NCBI RefSeq assembly: GCF_030123105.1
Contig: NZ_CP126095.1
Coordinates: 1,116,001 to 1,180,000 of the forward strand
Reading direction: 5' to 3'
From: Paenibacillus sp. G2S3
GTDB taxonomy: Bacteria; Bacillota; Bacilli; Paenibacillales; Paenibacillaceae
Length of the DNA stretch: 64,000 nucleotides
Shown piece by piece: positions 27,204 to 35,488 of the stretch. Position 1 is the first letter of the stretch. Each line of letters starts with the position of its first letter. A program made the position numbers and the translations under genes. The notes below the pieces were generated by a model, which worked only from the letters and a program-made list of their open reading frames with translations, was not told where the DNA came from and searched no databases.

Positions 27204-28301
27204 TTAGGGTTTAACATAATCCAACGGATCTACAGTTTTATTCTGCTTCACTACCTGAAAATGAAGATGAGGTCCTGTGCTTCGGCCAGTGTTTCCAAGT
27301 AAGCCTATCTTCTGACCTTTGTTAACCTTGTCTCCTGGAGATACAATCATTCCCTTCAGATGCATATACCAGGTTTCAAGCCCGTTCGAATGCTTAATCA
27401 CGATATACTTGCCTCTCGCGCCCATCTGCTCGGCGGTAACGACCTCTCCATCTAAGGCGGCATAAACAGGATCGCCTAAGTTCCCGGCAATATCGACACC
27501 CGAATGGAACGCGGATAAACCCTTGAAGGGATCTGTACGATAGCCGAAGCTTGAGGAGATGACCCTGGAATCGGTAGGCCAGAGCACTGCTGCATTTAGT
27601 CTGGCTTTTTCAGCTTGAGCCTTTTTTGCTTGTTGATTTGCTTGTACGTTATTGGCATGCTCTGCCAGAGTGATGGTCTGAGTAATACTTTCCACCATTT
27701 CATCAAGCATACCGTGGATCTCTTCGAAGTCGTCTTTTGTTTCCTCCACTAGATTCAGCGATTCGTTCTGATAAGCCGCGATATATTCCCCGCCTACCTG
27801 TGATGTGATTGTACCTTTAAAGGATGTCTCATTAGGGATTGGCACAGCGTTACGGCTTGATAAGCCTAAGGTTGAGTTTGAAGCGGTTGATCCCGTTTTT
27901 GATTCTTTTGTTTCAGCGGCGGAGCCTTTGCTTTTGTTAATCAATGACTGCAACTCCTGTTCCAACGCATTTACACTCTTCAGCTTGTCTTTAATATGAT
28001 CTGCCTCTTCTGATAGCTCGCTGACTTGAGTACGAAGCTGCATTAGATCCTTATCCTTATCAGCGACCTTCATTTCCATGCGGAGATTGGTTAGTGATAG
28101 TGCGGCTGCCTCAGCTTCCAGTTGTGAGATCGACTGTGAGGCATGGAAATGCATAGAGGTGACCAGACTGGAGAGGGACAGGGCTGCTGCTGCCGGCAGG
28201 GCGAACGCAAGTGGCTTGGAGATATGGAGTTGTTTGACTGGGCGTCCGGCATCCCTTACGACGAGCAGCGTAATCCGGTTATGATCTGGCTGACTCTTCA
28301 T
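27204..28301 (-). CDS. Membrane-anchored M23 metallopeptidase with coiled coil
   Basis: A 365-residue peptidoglycan endopeptidase-like protein. Residues ~1-27 are cytoplasmic and basic, ~28-50 form a membrane helix, ~55-125 and ~190-240 are coiled coil, and ~245-365 form the LytM domain. The zinc-site motifs FHSGVDIAG (HxxxD) and GPHLHFQV (HxH) are both intact, suggesting activity. Start ATG 28301 follows AAAGGAGAAGCC. It is transcribed with the bactofilin gene, likely for cell-shape or wall remodelling. Confidence 0.92.
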   Translation of the reverse strand: MKSQPDHNRITLLVVRDAGRPVKQLHISKPLAFALPAAAALSLSSLVTSMHFHASQSISQLEAEAAALSLTNLRMEMKVADKDKDLMQLRTQVSELSEEADHIKDKLKSVNALEQELQSLINKSKGSAAETKESKTGSTASNSTLGLSSRNAVPIPNETSFKGTITSQVGGEYIAAYQNESLNLVEETKDDFEEIHGMLDEMVESITQTITLAEHANNVQANQQAKKAQAEKARLNAAVLWPTDSRVISSSFGYRTDPFKGLSAFHSGVDIAGNLGDPVYAALDGEVVTAEQMGARGKYIVIKHSNGLETWYMHLKGMIVSPGDKVNKGQKIGLLGNTGRSTGPHLHFQVVKQNKTVDPLDYVKP

Positions 28302-28529
28302 GGCTTCTCCTTTCTGCGGCATATGGCAGCCGCCTTACGATACCCGAAGCTAACGACCTTACTTTGATTAGGCTCATCCCGAATTGTCTTACTACTCTAT
28401 GTATTCCATATCTTTCGGGAACATGACAACGGTTTGTTTGAATAAAGAAAGAGAGTTACGGCAAAACCTGTACTAGAGTCGTCGCAGCGAGTCTATTGCA
28501 ACTGTTTTATTAATGGAGGGGGTAGGGAA

Positions 28530-29960
28530 TTGAAGACCTTTGCGATAATTCTAAGTCTTTTTATTGTACAGCTCGCAGTTATTGTATTTATGGAGTTCCG
28601 TCGGCCGCAAAGGGCTATGGCGTGGTTGTTCATTTCATTCTGTTGTCCGCCGCTGGGTCTGGCATTCTATTATTTTCTGGGCCGTGATTATAGACAGAAT
28701 CGAAAATTAAACAAAAGATGTACTTCACTCTTTCGTGAAATTCGTTCGCATGTCTCTGGCAATATTAAGGTAGTAAAGGATGTTACTGAGAGTGGAAACG
28801 CTCAGTTTGAGAATAATAAAGGTCTATTGGATTTACTCTCGAAAATCGCAGAAGGACCTATTACTGGTCACAACAAGAGCAGGGTATTATCAACTGCTAG
28901 AGAAGCGTATGATGCTATGCTGGAAGCTATGGAAGAGGCGAAAGAGCATATACACATGGAATTCTATATTTATCGTGATGATGAGATTGGAGAGCAATTT
29001 CAAGATGTTATGATTCGGAAGGCGCGACAGGGCGTTAAGGTACGCTTGCTTTGTGATGGTCTGGGCAGTCATAAATTAAGTCGCAGGTTTATTCGAACGA
29101 TGAGAAATGCTGGGGTGGAGTTCCACTTTTTTTTACCTCCGATTAGTTCTCTGTTGGACCGTCGTTTTAATTTCCGTAATCATCGGAAGATCCTGGTGGT
29201 GGATGGTCTCGTTGGCTTCACGGGTGGAATGAATATAGGGAATGATTATTTGGGGAAGGATCTCAAAATGGGATACTGGCGTGATACCCATCTGCGTCTC
29301 GAAGGAGACTCAGTATATTATATTCAGTATGTCTTCTTAAAGGATTGGAGACTGGCCTCTGGCGAAAGTACAAGCCATCCGCGTCTGTTCCCAAAACATA
29401 ATTGTGAGTCACAAGAAGCCGTGCAGATTGTTGGGAGTGGTCCGGATGCTGCAATGGACGCCTCTCAAGAGATGTATTTTGCCGCCTTATGTGCAGCTAA
29501 ACAGCGGATTTGGATTACTTCACCATATTTTATTCCTGATCCTGCCATCTGCCGGGCCTTGAAAAGTGCAGTACTTCGCGGAGTGGATGTAAGAATTATC
29601 ATTCCGGCGAAGCCTGATAATGTGCTTGTCTATCATGCTTCTTTGTCTTATTTAGAAAATTTACAAGATGCAGGAGTGAAATTCTACCGCTATACGAAAG
29701 GATTTATGCATGCCAAAATCATGATTATCGATGATCTGCTCGCTACAGTGGGGAGTGCAAATCTGGATATGCGCAGCTTTTATTCTAACTTTGAATTGAC
29801 TGCTGTACTGCTACATCCTGATGCTATATCCCCACTAGTCACAGGGTTTGAGAAGGATCAAAAGCACAGTGAATTTATAGATCCTGTAAAGTTTAAGGAG
29901 AGAGGGAGAGTTGTCAAACTCGGTGAAGGGCTGTGTCAGTTGTTATCTCCGCTATTATGA
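28530..29960 (+). CDS. cls: Cardiolipin synthase
   Basis: Condenses two phosphatidylglycerols into cardiolipin at the membrane. It has 476 residues: two N-terminal membrane helices (~4-22 and ~30-49), then two phospholipase-D domains. HKD motif 1 is NHRKILVVDG (His218) and motif 2 is FMHAKIMIIDDLLATVGSAN (His394). The TTG start is well supported by GGAGGGGG seven bases upstream. It is divergent from the M23 peptidase gene. Confidence 0.94.
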   Translation: MKTFAIILSLFIVQLAVIVFMEFRRPQRAMAWLFISFCCPPLGLAFYYFLGRDYRQNRKLNKRCTSLFREIRSHVSGNIKVVKDVTESGNAQFENNKGLLDLLSKIAEGPITGHNKSRVLSTAREAYDAMLEAMEEAKEHIHMEFYIYRDDEIGEQFQDVMIRKARQGVKVRLLCDGLGSHKLSRRFIRTMRNAGVEFHFFLPPISSLLDRRFNFRNHRKILVVDGLVGFTGGMNIGNDYLGKDLKMGYWRDTHLRLEGDSVYYIQYVFLKDWRLASGESTSHPRLFPKHNCESQEAVQIVGSGPDAAMDASQEMYFAALCAAKQRIWITSPYFIPDPAICRALKSAVLRGVDVRIIIPAKPDNVLVYHASLSYLENLQDAGVKFYRYTKGFMHAKIMIIDDLLATVGSANLDMRSFYSNFELTAVLLHPDAISPLVTGFEKDQKHSEFIDPVKFKERGRVVKLGEGLCQLLSPLL

Positions 29961-30131
29961 CCGGAAAGAGGACTAAATCTGAACTTTTCGAAGGATATAA
30001 CGTGTTCCATTCATTATTAGAGCTTATTTTGTGATATAATAATTGTATAAGAAGAAATGTAAGAAAGTATAGATTTTAATTATACTTCCGAATGTTTCAA
30101 AACTATACTGTTAAATTGTAGGGGGAGTTCT

Positions 30132-31040
30132 ATGAATGTGAGTCCACAAATGATTGCCAAAGAGGAAAAGAACAAGCTGCAGAAGACCGGAACGCATAAA
30201 ATGGCTAAGTTCGCGCAGCGAATGATCATGTTGTCCATAGGGGCAGCAATGATGGCTGTTGCACTTGAGATATTCCTCGTACCGAATCAAATGATTGATG
30301 GTGGGATTACCGGTATCTCCATTATTTTATCGCATCTATTCGACATTCCTCTGGGGATTTTATTGACGCTGTTAAACCTTCCGTTCTTGTTAATTGGTTA
30401 TAAGCAAATCGGTAAGACCTTTGCCTTATCTACCTTATATGCTATCGTGCTTATGTCTATTGGTACTTCGATGTTGCATCATGTGAATGCCTTTACGGTT
30501 GAGCCTATGCTTGCTGCCGTTTTTGGGGGGATCATTCTTGGTGTAGGTGTAGGGTTAGTAGTACGTTTTGGCGGATCTCTAGATGGTACAGAAATTGTTG
30601 CTATTCTAGTAGCCAAGAAGCTTCCCTTCTCTGTAGGTGAAGTTGTTATGTTCTTCAACCTGTTCATCTTATCCGGAGCTGGATTTGTGTTCGGTTGGAA
30701 TAATGCGATGTTCTCACTAATTGCGTATTACATTGCATTCAAGGTAATTGATATTACACTTGAGGGTCTAGATCAGTCGAAATCGGTATGGATTATTAGT
30801 GATAAATTCCGTGATATCGGTGAAGCCTTGACGGAGCGTCTTGGACGTGGTGTTACTTATTTAGATGGAGAAGGCGGATTTTCCGGGGAGAATAAGAAAG
30901 TGATCTTCGTGGTTATCACCCGTTTGGAAGAAGCCAAGCTTAAATCCATTGTTGAGGATTGGGATACTGGTGCATTCATCGCAATAGGTAACATTCATGA
31001 TGTTAAAGGTGGCCGTTTCAAGAAGAAAGCAATTCATTAG
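30132..31040 (+). CDS. YitT-family membrane protein (DUF161 + DUF2179)
   Basis: A 302-residue membrane protein of unknown activity. About five to six helices (residues ~30-210) contain the family segment NQMIDGGITGISIILSHLF and GIILGVGVGLVVRFGGSLDG. A cytoplasmic DUF2179 domain follows (SVWIISDKF through IGNIHDVKGG). Several paralogues usually occur in each Bacillus/Paenibacillus genome. AGGGGGAG precedes the ATG, and TATAAT at 30035-30040 may be its -10. Confidence 0.87.
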   Translation: MNVSPQMIAKEEKNKLQKTGTHKMAKFAQRMIMLSIGAAMMAVALEIFLVPNQMIDGGITGISIILSHLFDIPLGILLTLLNLPFLLIGYKQIGKTFALSTLYAIVLMSIGTSMLHHVNAFTVEPMLAAVFGGIILGVGVGLVVRFGGSLDGTEIVAILVAKKLPFSVGEVVMFFNLFILSGAGFVFGWNNAMFSLIAYYIAFKVIDITLEGLDQSKSVWIISDKFRDIGEALTERLGRGVTYLDGEGGFSGENKKVIFVVITRLEEAKLKSIVEDWDTGAFIAIGNIHDVKGGRFKKKAIH

Positions 31041-31056
31041 AGTATTATTAACTGAA

Positions 31057-31138
31057 AGAAGGTATTTTTACGAATAATGGAGCAATAAATACGGTGAGCA
31101 AGACTCAATATGCCGTATTCTTAAACAATATACCTTCT
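31057..31138. repeat. Nested inverted repeats downstream of the YitT gene
   Basis: Outer arms AGAAGGTAT (31057-31065) and ATACCTTCT (31130-31138) enclose inner arms AATACGG (31088-31094) and CCGTATT (31113-31119). No coding potential. It could be a structured 3' UTR or the relic of a small mobile repeat. Confidence 0.5.
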
Positions 31139-31157
31139 GTCCTTGAGTGGGACGCCT

Positions 31158-31204
31158 GATAAGCCCGAAGCATGAATTGATGCTGCGGGCTTATTGCTGT
31201 TTTA
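31158..31204 (+). terminator. Rho-independent terminator
   Basis: ATAAGCCCG-AAGCAT pairs with ATGC-TGCGGGCTTAT, followed by a weak T tract. It ends the YitT gene and lies opposite the end of ligD-POL. Confidence 0.75.
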
Positions 31205-31232
31205 GGAGCTTTTTATCTATAGCAATATGCAA

Positions 31233-32117
31233 CTATGGAAGCTTAGCGATGACCTGTTCGACGGGCTGTGGTGGCACTTTTTCTAGAAGGTCACCCATGC
31301 GTTGCAGGCGTTCTTCAATATTAAGCAGATGAAAATCAGCAGGAGATACGTTCTGTTGAACCTCTGCCCAGAGCAATGGTGTGGATACCGTAGCAAGCGG
31401 CCTGGCACGTGGGGTGTAAGGTGCAGCTAATGTTTTACCACTATAATGCTGGAGATAGTCAAAATAGATTTTATCTCCGCGATTCTTCTTCAGACGCTCC
31501 AAGGTGAATAAATCGGGGTGCTTCTCGGTAACATACCGGCCGACAAAGTGTCCGATTTTTCGCAATCCATCAAAAGTAACGCCAGTCCCGATAGGAACGA
31601 TGATTTGCACCCCAGTAGCGCCGGAGGTTTTGGGCACAGAGGATAATCCAAGGGAGGTTAGGACCGTCCCTACGATTGCAGTTGCTTCCATGATACGGGG
31701 CTCGACCTCACGTGACGGGTCTAGATCAATCATCCATTCACAAGGCAGATCGCTGCCTACATAATGCAAAGAAGGATGGAACTCCAAAGCAGCCAGATTT
31801 CCCAGCCAGATCAGCTCAGGTAAACCTTGCAGCTTGATATAGTTAATATTCTCGTGAACAGCGGTTTGAACAAAGGTTGGAAGAGGATCAGGTGCATTTT
31901 TCTGATAAAAGGACATCCCAGAGATCCCGTGCGGATAACGAATAACGGTAAGCAGCCGATCTCGACAATAACGCAGCAGGTAGGGGGAGAGAGCGGCAAG
32001 CTTTTCCAGATAGATCCGCTTCGTAATCCCGCAATCAGGCCATAGTAGCTTCTCTGGGTTGGTAATGGTGATCTCTTGGCCTTCTACGGTAATTGTACCT
32101 TTGATGGCTGCTGGCAT
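31233..32117 (-). CDS. NHEJ DNA polymerase (LigD polymerase/primase domain), stand-alone
   Basis: Archaeo-eukaryotic primase-type polymerase that fills gaps and adds nucleotides during Ku-dependent end joining. It has 294 residues from ATG 32117, with GAGGAGG upstream. Visible family segments: NPEKLLWP, then GISGMSFYQKNAP; CEWMIDLDPS with the metal-binding Asp pair; TSGATGVQIIVP; and RGDKIYFDYLQH. No ligase or nuclease domain is attached. The ligase domain is a separate gene at 36337 and Ku lies at 37297, so the LigD functions are split. Confidence 0.9.
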   Translation of the reverse strand: MPAAIKGTITVEGQEITITNPEKLLWPDCGITKRIYLEKLAALSPYLLRYCRDRLLTVIRYPHGISGMSFYQKNAPDPLPTFVQTAVHENINYIKLQGLPELIWLGNLAALEFHPSLHYVGSDLPCEWMIDLDPSREVEPRIMEATAIVGTVLTSLGLSSVPKTSGATGVQIIVPIGTGVTFDGLRKIGHFVGRYVTEKHPDLFTLERLKKNRGDKIYFDYLQHYSGKTLAAPYTPRARPLATVSTPLLWAEVQQNVSPADFHLLNIEERLQRMGDLLEKVPPQPVEQVIAKLP

Positions 32118-32254
32118 CCTGAACCTCCTCTTTGTTATAGGAATGAGGGTATTATGTGCCAGTCTGTTTCTTTTCATGAAAAAAATATTTCCAAAGTGTC
32201 CCTTTTGAATGATCATAAGAGTTATAGAGTTATACGGTTATGTGAAAGGGGAGT

Positions 32255-32842
32255 TTGCTGATTTTGGACGGGATCGAACACACCGTCGTTCGGGTGCAGG
32301 CAGGCGAGGTAGAGTCCTATGCCCTTATCGTCGAAGCTTATCAAAAGCCGATTTACCGCTATTGCAGCCGGCTGCTTGGGAGCCGTACGGAAGCGGAGGA
32401 TGCGGTGCAGGATATTCTGGTGAAGGCATATCAGCATATAGGCACATATCGTCCTATCGCGAGCTTTTCTTCCTGGTTATATAAAATTGCTTATCATCAT
32501 TGCCTCAGCCTGATCCGCAAACGTCAAAGACATTTGAAGATTATGGCGCTTTTTCAACCAGATCCGCCTGCAGAAAGCCCGGAACAGTTGATGGACCGTT
32601 ACATATTTAATGAACATCTGACTTTTGCCCTCGCGAAGCTGAAGACAGAGGAGCGAAACTTGTTAGTGCTGCGAATCTTTGAGGAACAGAGCTTCCCGGA
32701 AATTGCGGAGATCCTCGATAAGAATACTGATGCTGTGAAGAAGAAATACAGGCGTACAATTACGAAGCTTGGCAAAATGATGAATGCTCAGAAAGGGGGG
32801 ACGGAATGGTGGGGCAACGAAGCTGTGTTGAAGAGAAAATGA
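32255..32842 (+). CDS. ECF-type RNA polymerase sigma factor
   Basis: A 195-residue (or 192) sigma factor. Region 2 is EAYQKPIYRYCSRLLGSRTEAED followed by AVQDILVKAYQHI; region 4 is LKTEERNLLVLRIFEEQSFPEIAEIL with KYRRTITKLG. No ATG start exists. TTG 32255 abuts the purine tract GGGGAG, while TTG 32264 is about 10 bases downstream and is equally plausible. The next gene overlaps its 3' end by 37 bases and probably encodes its anti-sigma factor. It diverges from ligD-POL. Confidence 0.88.
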   Translation: MLILDGIEHTVVRVQAGEVESYALIVEAYQKPIYRYCSRLLGSRTEAEDAVQDILVKAYQHIGTYRPIASFSSWLYKIAYHHCLSLIRKRQRHLKIMALFQPDPPAESPEQLMDRYIFNEHLTFALAKLKTEERNLLVLRIFEEQSFPEIAEILDKNTDAVKKKYRRTITKLGKMMNAQKGGTEWWGNEAVLKRK

Positions 32843-33990
32843 TAAAGAAAATGGACGCATTGGGGAACTGTGATGAACTAGATGTAAAAGCAGCAGTTAT
32901 GAAGCGGGTAAGGGTAATTCATGATCAACAGAAAACGATGGGCGGGGAAATGACGAATCTCAGAGACGAGCTGGAGTCATTCTCAGAGCCGGGAGATCCC
33001 GTTATGCAGAAGCAAGCGAAGATACTCCCACATCCATCTAAATTTAGAAAAAGACTTCTCTCAGGGGTCTCCGCAGCTGTATTGCTGGGGATGATCGGAT
33101 TTGGAGCCCTTCAGCTGTCTGGACTTGGAGGTTTAACGGAACATGGTAGCCAGTCTACAATTGATATCACCAAGCCTCCGGATGGAGCTATTACATTAGT
33201 GAACAGCGGAGGGAAGGCTGTTGTACAGACGGTGCACTATAATACCCCTGTTCCTTCGACCTCTCCTGCGATAGAGAAGTATCTGAGTTTATTAGCGACT
33301 TATAAAGAGCAGGTGGTTGCTCACTTGAATGCTGGAGAAATGGCTGCTTATTATGTGAATGATACTGAGTTTACTAAGTTGGCCAAAGGCTTAGGCTATG
33401 GAAATGAGTTGCAGTTCGCTTTCAGTTCTCCGGTGTATTCTAAATATCAAGATTTCGTAAAAGAATTAAAAGGGACTGGTGATTTCTGGCCCGAGCTGCC
33501 TTCCATACTTGCTAATGGTTATGAATTTGAGCAAGCCACTTTTAAAGCCGCCTCTCCTTACATGTCGATAAGCACGGAATATAAAGAAATGCTTGAACAA
33601 CTTCAAAAGAAAGCTAAGGACAATAAAACAGGCCAAAAGCTGTTTATGGAGAAGATCGCTGTGAATGCCATAGAGAGTGCTGAGGTTACCTACCATAAGG
33701 GGGATCAAAGAATTACACTATCCTTAATGCAGAGTGCTTCTAGGGGTTATCCAACGCAAGTGTCTATCTTGGAAGGTCAGACTGCCGAAAAATGGTCTAT
33801 GACAGGTACTGGTAAAGAAGCAGTTTTTATCGCAGCGAGTACAGAAAAGGGGGAGCAGACTTGGTCTTCCCGGAATCTTTTGTATTGGTATGATGAAGCC
33901 AGCCAGACGCTTCGTAGTCTAAATGATGGACTGAATGACAGCTTGACCCGTGAACAATGGCAAGTGATTGCCAATAGTTTTATTCGCTAG
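32806..33990 (+). CDS. Putative membrane-bound anti-sigma factor
   Basis: A 394-residue single-pass protein. There is a cytoplasmic N-terminus (~1-80), a membrane helix (~84-106, LLSGVSAAVLLGMIGFGALQL) and a large outer domain. The start overlaps the sigma gene; AAGGGGGG lies 5 bases before ATG 32806, and ATG 32839 (ATGA overlap) is the alternative. No zinc-binding HxxxCxxC motif is seen. The outer domain (AAYYVNDTEF; a tail of LRSLNDGL then EQWQVIANSFIR) resembles the two secreted proteins encoded next, suggesting a shared DUF4367-like fold. Anti-sigma function is inferred from topology and operon position. Confidence 0.7.
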   Translation: MVGQRSCVEEKMIKKMDALGNCDELDVKAAVMKRVRVIHDQQKTMGGEMTNLRDELESFSEPGDPVMQKQAKILPHPSKFRKRLLSGVSAAVLLGMIGFGALQLSGLGGLTEHGSQSTIDITKPPDGAITLVNSGGKAVVQTVHYNTPVPSTSPAIEKYLSLLATYKEQVVAHLNAGEMAAYYVNDTEFTKLAKGLGYGNELQFAFSSPVYSKYQDFVKELKGTGDFWPELPSILANGYEFEQATFKAASPYMSISTEYKEMLEQLQKKAKDNKTGQKLFMEKIAVNAIESAEVTYHKGDQRITLSLMQSASRGYPTQVSILEGQTAEKWSMTGTGKEAVFIAASTEKGEQTWSSRNLLYWYDEASQTLRSLNDGLNDSLTREQWQVIANSFIR

Positions 33991-34019
33991 CTACAGCTGT
34001 TCTAGCTGTACATTATGAG

Positions 34020-34067
34020 AAGCTGTCTCAAAAGTAGTGAAATCTACTTAGGAGGCAGCTTTTTTTA
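34020..34067 (+). terminator. Rho-independent terminator
   Basis: AAGCTGTCTC and AAGTAG pair with CTACTT and GGAGGCAGCTT, then TTTTT. Closely similar in sequence to the terminator after tatC (49918-49963). Confidence 0.88.
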
Positions 34068-34273
34068 TAGAATAGGAAAAGTAATGGATTTTACTGTGCC
34101 ATGTGACGATATGCCACGCGTAGTGTTCTATGCTACTGGTTGGGGCGATGTGCTATGTGCTATGTGTGATTTACTTGCGGCTTGCAGTAGATGATTTGTG
34201 GAATTAGTGGTATATGTGACGGTGGACTATGGGCGATACGTTCTGTGTTTGTGCAATGTATAGAATGCTTTAA
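34068..34273. other. Intergenic stretch with no recognised gene
   Basis: Roughly 200 bases between a terminator and the hairpin array. It is rich in short GTG/TATG/GCTATG words, with no open frame with an RBS, no promoter pair and no strong hairpin that I can defend. Confidence 0.5.
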
Positions 34274-34278
34274 ACTAA

Positions 34279-34461
34279 TTAGGGAAAAACTCCCTAAAAA
34301 TAACCGATATTCGCTCTAAATGAACGAAATCAGGGAATTCCTCCCTAATAATCATAGGAATTTCTTTATTCGTTGCCGAATAGGCCAAATTTCAGGGAAG
34401 TTTTCCCTAATTATAAGTCCGATGAACAGAAATCTCTGAATTTTAGGGAGAAATTCCCTAA
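34279..34461. repeat. Array of four short hairpins, AGGGA-N5-TCCCT
   Basis: Four inverted repeats at 34281-34295, 34332-34346, 34394-34408 and 34445-34459. Each is AGGGA, five bases, TCCCT, usually followed by AA. Start-to-start distances are 51, 62 and 51 bases, with similar AT-rich spacers (CTAAATGAACGAAAT-like). The loops differ but the arms do not, indicating conserved pairing. It resembles a REP-type intergenic repeat. Confidence 0.75.
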
Positions 34462-34521
34462 TTACTCTATAGGTGTTTCACATATTGCATCACTTGGCGC
34501 GTCACTTGTAATGTTAAGAAC

Positions 34522-34577
34522 AAAAAAAGAGGCTGTCCCAAAAGCCATGATGGTTGCTTGGGGCGGCCTCTTTTTTT
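34522..34577 (+). terminator. Large hairpin with flanking A and T runs
   Basis: AAAAAAAGAGGCTGTCCCAA pairs imperfectly with TTGGGGCGGCCTCTTTTTTT around an AAGCCATGATGGTT centre. No gene ends just upstream, so it may be a dispersed terminator-like repeat. It lies before the promoter region of the next gene. Confidence 0.6.
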
Positions 34578-34647
34578 GTAAGAAAAAGTCCCTTTTTCGC
34601 ATGCTGGAGTGTTATAGAAGTGTAGTTAGAAGGAGGTGATTTAGAAA

Positions 34648-35463
34648 TTGAAGCTAAATGATGAACTCAAAAAAACACTGATCGCGCTCTCAGCAGCAAC
34701 CTTGTTAGGAACAGGAGTAGTTATGAGTGGGGTTGCGCCTGGCTTCTCCCTTTCGGTCGCCGCTGCCTCTGGACAGCAGACTGCAGTTCCAACCGATCAG
34801 AAGCTCCAGAAGGAACTGCAGGCCCTGGTAGCGGGATTGAAGGAAGGTACGTACTTGGCCTATTACGTACGTGATAAAGTCTCCAACCCTCAGGATACGA
34901 TCAGCTTCTCTGGCAAAGGGTTTGTTTTTAAAGACTACAAATCCTTTGCAGCTAAATTCAAAGGGTTGAAGGGCCCAGCTACTCCACAGCCCGGAAATCT
35001 TCCTAAAGGCTTCGCTCTGGCGACAGCCATCATTTATCCACCGTCTGTAGCAAACGATTCAGAGCTGTATTTACAATTAGAGCAGGAACTAAAGGCAGCA
35101 GCGGCAGCAGGTGATCCCAACAAACAGTTGTTTAGCAAGATCATTAGTTGGAACCAGACGAATTTGTCTATGCAGCTGTATGCCAAAGGAAAAGCCAATT
35201 TTAGTATTGTAACTGGAGCACCGCCCGCCAAACTCCCCGAAGGAGCTGTGCCTTTTGTACGAGCTTCGGAAACTAAGAAAGAACTGAAGGTCAACGGTAG
35301 GAAAGTAATTCTTACTACCGATTCCGCTAAAGATGCAAGCTTCAACACTAAGCTAGTGTGGCTGGATAAATCAGGCGCGATACAATATACCCTTTCAGAC
35401 AATCGGGTCAGTAAGCTGACGACAAATGAAATGTTGGCTGTAGCTAAAAGCATGATCAAATAA
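34648..35463 (+). CDS. Exported protein of unknown function, paralogue of its neighbours
   Basis: 271 residues with a signal peptide (hydrophobic ~9-38, Ala-rich cleavage near AAAS). The TTG start is supported by GGAGGTGA at 8 bases. The body contains TYLAYYVRDKVSNPQDTISFSG and ends YTLSDNRVSKLTTNEMLAVAKSMIK. The same elements occur in the adjacent 35489-36289 product and, more distantly, in the outer domain of the putative anti-sigma factor. The pattern suggests a DUF4367-like domain. Role unknown; it is plausibly part of the sigma-factor signalling module at the cell surface. Confidence 0.75.
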   Translation: MKLNDELKKTLIALSAATLLGTGVVMSGVAPGFSLSVAAASGQQTAVPTDQKLQKELQALVAGLKEGTYLAYYVRDKVSNPQDTISFSGKGFVFKDYKSFAAKFKGLKGPATPQPGNLPKGFALATAIIYPPSVANDSELYLQLEQELKAAAAAGDPNKQLFSKIISWNQTNLSMQLYAKGKANFSIVTGAPPAKLPEGAVPFVRASETKKELKVNGRKVILTTDSAKDASFNTKLVWLDKSGAIQYTLSDNRVSKLTTNEMLAVAKSMIK

Positions 35464-35488
35464 CCAAGGGTTAAAGGAGGATATTATA

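Noticed and set aside
34281..34459. Possible CRISPR array
   Set aside because: Units are 15-base hairpins with no constant long repeat and no unique 30-base spacers, and no cas genes are present.
34373..34639. 88-codon frame through the hairpin array
   Set aside because: It crosses the hairpin repeats and a terminator, has no RBS and ends in low-complexity sequence.
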